Source: Sporobacter sp038405045
GTDB lineage: Bacteria; Bacillota; Clostridia; Oscillospirales; Oscillospiraceae
Direction: 5' to 3'
NCBI GenBank assembly: GCA_038405045.1
Contig: JBBZIV010000002.1
Span: 372,001 to 436,000, forward strand
DNA: 64,000 bases
Shown here: piece by piece, positions 24,380-31,861 of the stretch
Layout: every line of letters begins with the position of its first letter
How positions within the stretch are numbered: the stretch's first letter is position 1
Notes under the pieces: model-generated
The model's database searches: none
What the model saw: only the letters and a program-made list of their open reading frames with translations
What the model was told of the DNA's origin: nothing
Translations under genes and position numbers: made by a program

Positions 24380-24934
24380 ATGAAAACACTCATTTTCAAC
24401 GGCTCGCCGAGGAAAAACGGCAATACCGCGCAGCTCGTCGCCGACTTGCAAAAAAAGCTCAGCGGTGAGGTTAAAGTCGTGACGGCCTATGCCTGCGATG
24501 TCAAGCCCTGCATCGACTGCCGCTATTGCTGGAAGAATCCCGGCTGCGCCATTCATGACGGGATGCAGGAAATTTATGACGATATTCAGGAGGCGGACAA
24601 CATCGTTATCGCCTCGCCGACGTATTTTACAGAGCTTTCCGGTCAGCTTCTGGCTGTTATGAGCCGCCTTCAGACATATTGGTGTGCCAAATATCTCCGG
24701 AAGGAAGAGCCGGTTCAAAAGAAAAAACGTGGTGGTATCATCATCGTCCGCGGCGGCGCGGGACAGCTGGCGAAGGGTATCAGCACAGCCAAGGTGTTGC
24801 TCGGTGATATGAACGCTGCGGATATTGCAGGCATTGTCTTCGCCGATGGTTCTGACACAACACCTGCCGTTACGCGTGATGATATTCAAGAAGCGATGAC
24901 AGACCTAGCCGGCGCCCTGAACGAAGAGCGTTAG
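24380..24934 (+). CDS. Flavodoxin-like iron-sulfur flavoprotein
   Basis: 184 residues. The N-terminus MKTLIFNGSPRKNGNT is the FMN-binding loop of NADPH-dependent FMN reductase-like flavoproteins, and SPTYFTELSGQLLAVMSRL is the second FMN contact. CIDCRYCWKNPGC (CxxCxxCx5C, ~residues 44-56) matches the compact cluster motif of the archaeal and clostridial iron-sulfur flavoprotein family. Such proteins move electrons between ferredoxin and a flavin or detoxify oxygen species. Substrate unassigned. GGAGG precedes the ATG. Confidence 0.83.
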   Translation: MKTLIFNGSPRKNGNTAQLVADLQKKLSGEVKVVTAYACDVKPCIDCRYCWKNPGCAIHDGMQEIYDDIQEADNIVIASPTYFTELSGQLLAVMSRLQTYWCAKYLRKEEPVQKKKRGGIIIVRGGAGQLAKGISTAKVLLGDMNAADIAGIVFADGSDTTPAVTRDDIQEAMTDLAGALNEER

Positions 24935-25066
24935 TAACTCGTTGCCTAGCTGATTAAAGCGTTATCTGGCCGTCCTGCCGTCAGCGGGGCGGCTTTCGCG
25001 TCTTCTTTGTCGCATTTGGCAGCTTTTGAATATGATGATACAGACTTTAGAAATGAGGCGTATTAA

Positions 25067-26059
25067 ATGGGCATTTTTCTAGCCGGTATCGTCACGGGCG
25101 GCATCTTGTTATATGTGCTCGTCTCGCTGCCCGTGCTCGCGGCTGTCGCGTTTATCGCATACGTCCTGCGTCAGCGGCAGATCGACGCGCAACTCAAAGA
25201 GCCGCTCCCATCGCAACAGACACAGGTGCTTTATACGGCCGCGCAATTGCAGGCCGTTCGGCAGATGCTGGCGGGTACAGGATATGCGTACGACTGGCAG
25301 CAGAACATTTTTTATTCGCTTTTATACCCTTGGCAGCGGGATTTCGGCTATTGCAGCCTTTATGACGAATCGTCCGTCCCCTTCGGGATGGTGATCGACT
25401 GCGAGCCCGTCACGTTTGAATATGGCGGGAAACGGTGGCTCATCGAGCTGTGGAAGGGGCAGTACGGCATCACGACAGGCGGCGAGATCGGCATCTATAA
25501 TACAACGGGGCCGGACCTTGACATTCCCGGTGTTTTCAACGGCACGTTTTATCATTGCGTGAAAGACGAGGACACGCTGAGCATGACATATGCACTGCTG
25601 CGCAACAATGAGGTGCTGTTTCAGAGAGCGGGCCGCCACTGGTGGCTGACAGGCTTCAGGCTCGGCGAATTTACTAAACCAGCCGCGTTGACAATGGAGG
25701 CCTCCATTACCTTCAGAGATCAGGCGATGCTGCAAGCCTTTCTTGGTGGTCTGAAAAAAAACGGCTACAAGGATAAGGAATTTCGCATAAACGGGAACAC
25801 AATTCTAATCCTGTTTGCAAAGCCGCACGCCAAACAGCCGCTGACACGCCGAGGCTTTCTCGCATGGCTCACGCTGCGCCGGAATAGACGGCTTGTCGCA
25901 ACGTACAGGCGTCTGACAAAGGATATGGGCAACAATCTCTACGATATCCTGACAACCTTGAAAGAGAAGTCTCCCGTGCTCTATGGGCTGACGCTCAACG
26001 CCGGGCGCCAGGAAGAATTTTTCAAATTTCACGAAAAGCTGCTTGAGTATATCGATTAA
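25067..26059 (+). CDS. Membrane-anchored DUF4474 protein
   Basis: 330 residues. One long N-terminal hydrophobic segment (residues 4-33) is followed by RQRQ, then a soluble domain. Residues ~60-285 resemble DUF4474: YAYDWQQNIFYS, PWQRDFGYCSLYD, MVIDCEPVTFEYGGKRWLIELWKGQYGITTGGEIGIY. The domain has no known function. No strong ribosome site is visible (GAGGCG upstream). A metallophosphoesterase gene follows, separated by a GC-rich hairpin. Confidence 0.72.
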   Translation: MGIFLAGIVTGGILLYVLVSLPVLAAVAFIAYVLRQRQIDAQLKEPLPSQQTQVLYTAAQLQAVRQMLAGTGYAYDWQQNIFYSLLYPWQRDFGYCSLYDESSVPFGMVIDCEPVTFEYGGKRWLIELWKGQYGITTGGEIGIYNTTGPDLDIPGVFNGTFYHCVKDEDTLSMTYALLRNNEVLFQRAGRHWWLTGFRLGEFTKPAALTMEASITFRDQAMLQAFLGGLKKNGYKDKEFRINGNTILILFAKPHAKQPLTRRGFLAWLTLRRNRRLVATYRRLTKDMGNNLYDILTTLKEKSPVLYGLTLNAGRQEEFFKFHEKLLEYID

Positions 26060-26066
26060 ACGGTGC

Positions 26067-26094
26067 GGCGGCGGGCGGCAGATCGCCCGCCGCC
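26067..26094. terminator. Very stable GC hairpin after the DUF4474 gene
   Basis: GGCGGCGGGCG/CGCCCGCCGCC (26067-26077 with 26084-26094), 11 bp, 6-nt loop, immediately after the stop codon. No T-run follows, so it may protect a 3' end or attenuate rather than terminate. Confidence 0.45.
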
Positions 26095-26139
26095 GTATAG
26101 CAGGTATTAAACATCATGTGCAGGAGGGTGGGGGCCGAG

Positions 26140-27015
26140 ATGGTCTCACGAAAAAAACGAATCGACCGGGTGTACCGGTCAGCCCGCGTCATACCGTTCG
26201 GCGCGGCTTCCAGTATTGTCGTCATGAGCGATTGCCACAGGGGTATCGGTTCCTGGGCGGATGATTTTACGAAAAATCAAACCATTTATTTGGCGGCGCT
26301 GAAGTATTACGACAGACTCGGCTATACATATATCGAACTGGGTGATGGTGACGAGCTGTGGGAAAACAAGCGCTTGGAGGACATCTATGCAGCCCACGGC
26401 GACGTGTTCGCAGCGCTGCGCCGCTTTAAAAAGGGTAATAGACTTTATCTCGTTGTCGGTAACCACGACATAGTCAAGCTAAAAAACCCCGCATGTCCTT
26501 CGGTCGGAGCGGGGCAAGAAAAGGCGACTATCCAGTCGGATATCACGTTTTATGAAGGGCTTGTCTTGAAGGACAAGGTAACGGCTGGAGAGATTTTTCT
26601 GCTGCACGGCCATCAGGCCGATGTGTTAAACGATACGCTGTGGCGGCTGTCGCGCTTCCTCGTGCGGTATGTCTGGCAGCCACTCGAGCTGCTTGGCGTA
26701 CATGACCCCACGAGTGCCGCGAAGAATAACAAAGTCAAAGCGACTGTCGAACGCCACCTGAAACATTGGGCCGAGACGGAAAATAAGCTGCTCATCGCCG
26801 GTCATACGCACAGGCCGGTGTTCTCCGACGCGCCGGGCGGCCGGTATTTTAACGACGGCTGCTGCGTGCATCTTTTTAACATCACCGCTATCGAAATTAC
26901 AGACGGCAGCATTGTGCTCGTCAAATGGGGGGAGAAGACGCAGGAGGACGGCACCGTCTACATCGGCAGGGACATAATCGCCGGGCCTGTCAAGCTGAAG
27001 GCGTATTTTCAGTAG
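26140..27015 (+). CDS. Metallophosphoesterase
   Basis: About 291 residues. All calcineurin-like motifs are present: VVMSDCHRG (DxH), ELGDGDELWE (GDxxE), VVGNHDI (GNHD), LLHGHQAD and LIAGHTHRP (GHxH). The family binds two metals and hydrolyses phosphate mono- or diesters. The overall arrangement resembles UDP-2,3-diacylglucosamine hydrolase-like enzymes, but the organism appears Gram-positive, so another lipid or nucleotide substrate is likely. ATG 26140 follows a purine-rich stretch; ATG 26116 is an in-frame alternative. Confidence 0.85.
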   Translation: MVSRKKRIDRVYRSARVIPFGAASSIVVMSDCHRGIGSWADDFTKNQTIYLAALKYYDRLGYTYIELGDGDELWENKRLEDIYAAHGDVFAALRRFKKGNRLYLVVGNHDIVKLKNPACPSVGAGQEKATIQSDITFYEGLVLKDKVTAGEIFLLHGHQADVLNDTLWRLSRFLVRYVWQPLELLGVHDPTSAAKNNKVKATVERHLKHWAETENKLLIAGHTHRPVFSDAPGGRYFNDGCCVHLFNITAIEITDGSIVLVKWGEKTQEDGTVYIGRDIIAGPVKLKAYFQ

Positions 27016-27039
27016 CTTAACAAGAAGTAATGAGAAAAG

Positions 27040-27066
27040 AAAAGCCCGGTTTCCCGGGCTTTTCAG
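27040..27066. terminator. Bidirectional terminator between the phosphoesterase and kelch genes
   Basis: AAAAGCCCGG/CCGGGCTTTT (27040-27049 with 27054-27063), A-rich before and T-rich after, between two convergent genes. A near-identical stem occurs after the flagellin gene at 29191-29216. Confidence 0.88.
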
Positions 27067-27079
27067 CGGTTATCAGAGC

Positions 27080-28894
27080 TTAGTACTCTAATACCTCAAA
27101 ATCAACGATCTTATCGAAAACGAGATAATCCGTCCGGCTGACGAACGGCCCGAGGTCATGGAATTTGCTCATGGCAAAGGTTGGGCAGGTTGATGCGCCG
27201 CTACCGTACCAATCGGTGAAAGAAGCCAGCTGAGCGCTTGTTATTTCATACTGCATGATATCGCCGGGTGCCATCGTTACAGAGAGTAACGCCGTGTTGG
27301 TTCCGGACGGCGTGGCCGGTGTTCCATCTTCCTCATAAGCCATAACCTCAAAAAACGCGATGTTGCTGAAGGCAACATATTCCTTGCGGCTTGTCAGCGT
27401 ACCGAGATAATAGGTCTTGTTAAACATATATGACGGACTGCCGGAGGCGTTTCCGTTATACCAATCAACAAATGTGTCGATCTCACTTTCCGATAAATCG
27501 TATTCTTTTTGCAGGCCGGTCGTCATGGTGATTCTTAACAGACCCTTCAAGGCCGCTTGAGGGGTTGCCGATACCTCGTTTGAATAGTCACTTTCCCCAG
27601 CATCATTGACGGCAGTGACGACGTAATAATACGTTGTACCGTTCGTCAAACCGGTGTCTGTAGACGTTGTACCGGTCACGCCCGTGGCAATCTGCGTATA
27701 CGTCCCGCCGGAGGTTGTGGAACGGTAAACGTTATAGCTCGTTGCGTCGATGACGGAATTCCAGTTGAGCGTGACCTGCGCGTCCCCGGGAGTAGCGGTT
27801 AGGGTCGGGGCGGCGGGAGGTGTGACGGGGGTGTAGGATTCGACGGAGGATAAATATGAACCATTTTGACCGCCTATAGAAAAAATTGTGTTACTAAATA
27901 ATTCCGTTTGAAAATTATATCTTGCATTTGACATGGAAGGCAAAGTTGACCATGTATTTAAAGCCGTGTCGTATATTTCAGCTATTGATGAATAATTTGA
28001 ACCACTAACCCCGCCAATGGTATATATTTTTCCGTCAATTACTTCTGATTGAAGTCCTTGTCTAGCGTTAGACATAGAAGCCCGAGTTATCCATGTATTA
28101 GATAACGGATCATACATCTCTACTGATGATAATGCACTAGAACTATATCCGCCTATAGCATAAATTTTACCATCAATTGCTTCCGTTTGAAAATCGTACC
28201 TTGCAGCAGACATGGAAGCACGAGTTGTCCAGGTATTCGAAGCTAGATCATATATTTCTACTGACGATAATGCACCTGCTCCATTATGCCCGCCGATAGC
28301 ATATATTTTTCCATCGATTACCTCCGTTTGAAATAGCCACCGTGCATTTGACATAGGAGCCAAGGTAGCCCACGTATTAGCAACTGGGTCATATACTTCA
28401 GTAGTTGATAATGCATTCGAGCTATTCATACCACCGATGACATATATTTTCCCGTTAATTATTTCTATTTGAACACGACACCTAGCAGTTGGCATTGAGG
28501 CCTTTGTCGACCAAGTATTTGTAGCTGGGTCGTATGCTTCTATCGATGAAAAGATACCCGCTGAATTTCTGCAACCAATTACATAAATCTTTCCATTAAT
28601 TACTGCTGTCTTGAATTCATATCTTGCAGTTGACATAGAAGCCTTTGTAGACCATGTATTAGTAGCCGGGTCATACATCTCTACAGATGATAAAGCACTA
28701 GAACCATTATATCCGCCGATAGCATAAATTTTTGAATTTAACTCTACCGTTTGAAATGAATATCTCGCCGTCCCCATACTCGCCTTCGTCACCCATGTCG
28801 GATCAGTTGCTAAGGCCGGCAGGTTAAATAACGAGAGCATAAGTGTGATTACTATAAGTCCAATAATTGCCTTTACACCGCGTTTGTGTTTCAT
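27080..28894 (-). CDS. Secreted seven-bladed kelch protein with FN3 and two unnamed C-terminal repeats
   Basis: 604 residues. Signal peptide MKHKRG plus a hydrophobic stretch to LPALA. Residues ~35-355 hold seven kelch units of ~47 residues (motifs such as GKIYAIGGYNG, SSVEMYDPATNTW, ASMSTAR), enough for a closed beta propeller. A fibronectin type III domain (~360-445) follows, then two ~70-residue repeats (452-522 and 536-604) sharing FxDWYxGxAS and a VxFxxIxxFEV ending, which I do not recognise. It is likely cell-surface and binding. ATG 28894 has AGGA eight bases upstream. The kelch part is visibly more AT-rich than the FN3 part. Confidence 0.83.
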   Translation of the reverse strand: MKHKRGVKAIIGLIVITLMLSLFNLPALATDPTWVTKASMGTARYSFQTVELNSKIYAIGGYNGSSALSSVEMYDPATNTWSTKASMSTARYEFKTAVINGKIYVIGCRNSAGIFSSIEAYDPATNTWSTKASMPTARCRVQIEIINGKIYVIGGMNSSNALSTTEVYDPVANTWATLAPMSNARWLFQTEVIDGKIYAIGGHNGAGALSSVEIYDLASNTWTTRASMSAARYDFQTEAIDGKIYAIGGYSSSALSSVEMYDPLSNTWITRASMSNARQGLQSEVIDGKIYTIGGVSGSNYSSIAEIYDTALNTWSTLPSMSNARYNFQTELFSNTIFSIGGQNGSYLSSVESYTPVTPPAAPTLTATPGDAQVTLNWNSVIDATSYNVYRSTTSGGTYTQIATGVTGTTSTDTGLTNGTTYYYVVTAVNDAGESDYSNEVSATPQAALKGLLRITMTTGLQKEYDLSESEIDTFVDWYNGNASGSPSYMFNKTYYLGTLTSRKEYVAFSNIAFFEVMAYEEDGTPATPSGTNTALLSVTMAPGDIMQYEITSAQLASFTDWYGSGASTCPTFAMSKFHDLGPFVSRTDYLVFDKIVDFEVLEY

Positions 28895-29190
28895 ACCCAT
28901 ATTCCTTTCGATAAGTAAATTGTCGAGAGCAAAACCCTCGCAATTTATATATCGGAACAAATAAGGAAACTGATAGTAAATTTAATATAATATTCCAAAT
29001 AAGGAAATTAAGAAAGATTAACGAATATCAAAATGTTTATCGAGGTGGATAACTGGATCGAATCCGAGCGCACTACATCTATGCAATATTCAAAATGAAT
29101 ATTATGCAAAACACTATATATAGGTTTAGATGACATAAAAACAAAAATGGGATAAACAGGATAAATAAGAAAATATGAGAATAAAAATAA
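28895..29190. other. AT-rich intergenic region between the kelch and flagellin genes
   Basis: No gene is supported. It contains a dyad GCAATATTC/GAATATTATGC (29083-29091 with 29097-29107) and AT-rich stretches that could be the kelch promoter (TATAAT-like at ~28987-28993 on either strand), but no consensus pair is clear. Confidence 0.3.
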
Positions 29191-29220
29191 GAAAAGCCCG
29201 GATTTCCGGGCTTTTCTTTA
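29191..29220 (-). terminator. Terminator of the flagellin gene
   Basis: Stem GAAAAGCCCGGA/TCCGGGCTTTTC (29191-29202 with 29205-29216), followed on the minus strand by a T-rich stretch. It lies 16 bases after the flagellin stop. Confidence 0.87.
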
Positions 29221-29235
29221 TCAAAAGAGGGATAT

Positions 29236-31212
29236 TTATTTGCCGATGAGGGAGAGGACGCTCTGCGGGAGGCTGTTGGCCTGAGCCAGCATCGCCGTGG
29301 CGGCCTGCGAGAGGATATTCGCGTTCGTGAACTCTGTCATCTCCTTGGCCATATCGACGTTGCGGATCTGGCTCTCGGCTGATGTCAGGTTCGTGGAAGA
29401 TGTGCTCAGGTTGTCGATCTTGTATTCAAGGCGGTTCTGAACGGCGCCGAGCGTCGCGCGCTGCCCGGAAACCTGGTTGATAGCGCTGTCGACTGTCTTG
29501 ATAGCAGCTGCGGCCGCCGTACGAGTGGCAACGCTGGCAGAAGAAACGCCGAGGTAGTTAGCGTCCATCTTGTCGATGTTGATAACCATTGAATCGCCCT
29601 CGTTCGCACCGACCTGGAAGGTCAGGCCAGCATTAGCTGTGGCTTCGACGGAGAAGCTGGAAGATGTGGCGATATCAATACCGCTTGTTGCTGTGTAGTC
29701 GCCGAAGGTTTTAGCATAGTTATGTCCGGCATTCGAAACAGTAAGTGCTCCGTCAACTTCAGTGCTTGTTACAGCCGCTGAAACACCGGCAGTCGAAATT
29801 GAAGTGAAATCCAGAGTGAAGGATTCTTTGCCGGTGGCATCGTCGACAAAAGAGAGCTTCTGTGTAACGCCTGTCGTACTGGTCGTTGTCAGAGCCGTGA
29901 CTTCAGCTGCTGTGAGTGATGCCGAATATGTTCTGCCAGCGGCGTCTGTTGCAGTAATATCAGATCCGCCCGCATTGTCAGCAGCAACGAGCGTTAGTGA
30001 TCCGTCCACAAGTAAGGAATCGTCAGCGGCTTGCAGGTTGCCCAAATCAGCTGTACCATCTGTGTCAGCTGTCACTGGGTTGATAGTGACAACTGATGCA
30101 TTATTAGATGTGTCCACGGAAGACGCCGTTAACTCATCAAAGTTAATCTTTATGCCGTTTGTGAAAGAAACAGAATCCATTCCAGCTTCGAGCTTGATGC
30201 TCTCAGCACCAGTCAGGTTTGCATAAACGCCGTATTCTGCTTCTTGCCCCGTGACGCCGCCAGAAACCGAAACGGTCAGCTTAGAAATATTCTCAGCCAG
30301 CGTGTTATAATTGTTTGTGGTGGATGCAATATTTCCTGACAAGCCAACTGTTACTTTGAATGCATCGTTTGCATCAGAGTTAAACGTCATATCGATTTTA
30401 AGGGCTGCGCCAGTTGCAGTATCAAGGGTTTCGAGAGTTTCCTGTGTAATATTCGCTGAGAAGGTCTGGCCGTTGTCGCCAGTTGCGGTGACAGTAATAC
30501 TGTGGTCTGTACCATAAGAAGCGGAGAGCGTGTAGTTACCGTTTAGCAAATCAGATTCAGCTGCGTTTGTACCAAGTGTTGCTGCATTTGTAACTGATGT
30601 GTTGTTAAAGTAGCTATCAGCGCCATCTGTTACAAGTTCAACCGTAGTCGGCTTCGCGCTGGCTACTGCCGCACTTTCAAGCTTCGTTGATACGCTGAAA
30701 TTGTACGAGCCTGTTGCTGCATTTCCAAGCTGAACAGTCATGCCGCTATTTGCAAGTGATGCATTAGTAAGATTCTTTGAAGTGGTCGCAAGGGAGCCGT
30801 CGAGAAGATTTTTCTTATTGAAGGTTGTGTTCTTGGCGATGTCATCCAGCTCCGACTGAAGCTGCGTGAACTCGTCCTGTAAGGCGCCACGGTCAATCGT
30901 GTTCTCGTTTGTGTCGGAAGCCGATTGCACAGCCAGTTCGCGCATGCGCTGGAGAATCTGGGTGGAGCTGTCGAGGGCGCCTTCTGCCGTCTGAACAAGG
31001 GAGATGGCGTCTTGGGCGTTGGCGGAGGCCTTGTCGAGGCCGCGGATCTGGGCGCGCATTTTTTCGGAGATTGCAAGGCCGGCTGCGTTGTCAGCCGCCG
31101 TGTTGATGGCGTAGCCGGATGAAAGCTTGGCCACCGCGCTGGAGATTTTGTTTTGGTTCTTCGTGTACTGGGTATAGGTGTTCATCGCGGTAAGGTTTGT
31201 GTTAATACGCAT
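29236..31212 (-). CDS. Flagellin
   Basis: 658 residues, clearly longer than a minimal flagellin (~270). The N-terminal D0/D1 (MRINTNLTAMNTYTQYTKNQ, KLSSGYAINTAADNAAGLAISEKM, residues 1-175) and C-terminal D1/D0 (SQIRNVDMAKEMTEFTNANIL to SVLSLIGK, ~565-658) are conserved. The central ~390 residues are a Thr/Ser/Asp-rich variable, surface-exposed insertion. It is secreted and polymerised as the filament, without a cleaved signal. ATG 31212 with AAGGAGGA is firm; a longer reading upstream lies in the leader. Single-gene unit under FliA and probably CsrA control. Confidence 0.96.
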   Translation of the reverse strand: MRINTNLTAMNTYTQYTKNQNKISSAVAKLSSGYAINTAADNAAGLAISEKMRAQIRGLDKASANAQDAISLVQTAEGALDSSTQILQRMRELAVQSASDTNENTIDRGALQDEFTQLQSELDDIAKNTTFNKKNLLDGSLATTSKNLTNASLANSGMTVQLGNAATGSYNFSVSTKLESAAVASAKPTTVELVTDGADSYFNNTSVTNAATLGTNAAESDLLNGNYTLSASYGTDHSITVTATGDNGQTFSANITQETLETLDTATGAALKIDMTFNSDANDAFKVTVGLSGNIASTTNNYNTLAENISKLTVSVSGGVTGQEAEYGVYANLTGAESIKLEAGMDSVSFTNGIKINFDELTASSVDTSNNASVVTINPVTADTDGTADLGNLQAADDSLLVDGSLTLVAADNAGGSDITATDAAGRTYSASLTAAEVTALTTTSTTGVTQKLSFVDDATGKESFTLDFTSISTAGVSAAVTSTEVDGALTVSNAGHNYAKTFGDYTATSGIDIATSSSFSVEATANAGLTFQVGANEGDSMVINIDKMDANYLGVSSASVATRTAAAAAIKTVDSAINQVSGQRATLGAVQNRLEYKIDNLSTSSTNLTSAESQIRNVDMAKEMTEFTNANILSQAATAMLAQANSLPQSVLSLIGK

Positions 31213-31236
31213 GATTGTTCCTCCTTGATGTTTCCG

Positions 31237-31281
31237 GCGGCGTCCATGCCGCTCGGTTTTTGTTTTGACGAGCTCCGCGTC
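31237..31281 (-). promoter_or_regulatory. Candidate CsrA-binding hairpins in the flagellin leader
   Basis: Minus strand: hairpin GCGGC-ATGGAC-GCCGC (31252 to 31237) and hairpin GACG-CGGAGCT-CGTC (31281 to 31267) each present GGA in the loop, the CsrA recognition pattern. The ribosome site AAGGAGGA just downstream holds another GGA. fliW and csrA are encoded at 59.6-60.3 kb. Confidence 0.65.
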
Positions 31282-31435
31282 GGACGGGAGACTCCTTACA
31301 TTCTCCTTTATCGCAAAATTCGACACAGACTTTAGTCATTTTGATAAAAAAATTTTTGTGAGTTATTTTGCAAAAATTCTCATCATTTTCAGTTGTTTTG
31401 TGAGAAAACGGTGAGAGAAATGAATTAAAAAGCTA

Positions 31436-31462
31436 TTATCGAAACATTTCAAAAATAATTTA
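31436..31462 (-). promoter_or_regulatory. Sigma-28 (FliA/SigD) promoter of the flagellin gene
   Basis: Minus strand: TAAA (31459-31462), exactly 15 nt, TTCGATAA (31436-31443). Transcription would start about 215 bases before the flagellin ATG, leaving a long leader. Confidence 0.85.
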
Positions 31463-31620
31463 GTGTGAATTTCAATAGATTTTTTGGGCGAAACCCAGAA
31501 AATTGTCGGGCCGACACCGAATAAAGCGAAAATATTATGCAAATAGCACAAATAGTATATAAAAATACGCAGATTATATGGATATTAAGTATAAAAAAAT
31601 GAAAATCGAAATTTGTAGAA

Positions 31621-31649
31621 TTATATTGCATTTTGGCAAAAATTATAGT
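31621..31649 (+). promoter_or_regulatory. Possible promoter of the flagellar operon
   Basis: TTATAT (31621-31626), 17-nt spacer, TATAGT (31644-31649). The -10 is good, the -35 poor. It lies about 210 bases before fliF. No better pair was seen in the 650-base gap between flagellin and fliF. Confidence 0.35.
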
Positions 31650-31734
31650 AACCTAAGACTCAGATAAGGGAAGAACCGTGAAAATGACCTATGTAAACCG
31701 TTTCATTACGGCTCATTCTCCGGTGGCGTTCAGC

Positions 31735-31776
31735 GTGAATAATTATACTGAAATTGTATATTTATTCACTCTTTTT
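31735..31776 (+). promoter_or_regulatory. Hairpin with T-run in the fliF leader (attenuator-like)
   Basis: GTGAATAA-T-TATAC pairs with GTATA-T-TTATTCAC (31735-31748 with 31756-31769), one mismatch, 7-nt loop, followed by TCTTTTT. It sits between the likely promoter and fliF, so it could be an attenuator or a terminator for earlier transcription. Confidence 0.5.
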
Positions 31777-31861
31777 GCACAAAAATAGCTGTTTGGCGCG
31801 TGCCGAAATTCGCGAAAAAAGGCTGAAAGCGTAGTCTGAATGGAGAGCAGGGGCGGTAGGA

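Noticed and set aside
24969..24993. Terminator after the flavoprotein gene
   Set aside because: GCCGTCC/GGGCGGC pairs with one wobble and a long loop but lacks a real T-run; too weak to list.
29055..29085. GGATCGAATCC-like stretch resembling a tRNA T-arm
   Set aside because: No acceptor stem, D-arm or anticodon arm can be drawn around it, so it is not a tRNA gene; an attachment-site remnant is possible but unsupported.
31363..31631. Short AT-rich frames upstream of flagellin
   Set aside because: They overlap the FliA promoter and leader and have biased AT-driven composition, typical of chance frames.
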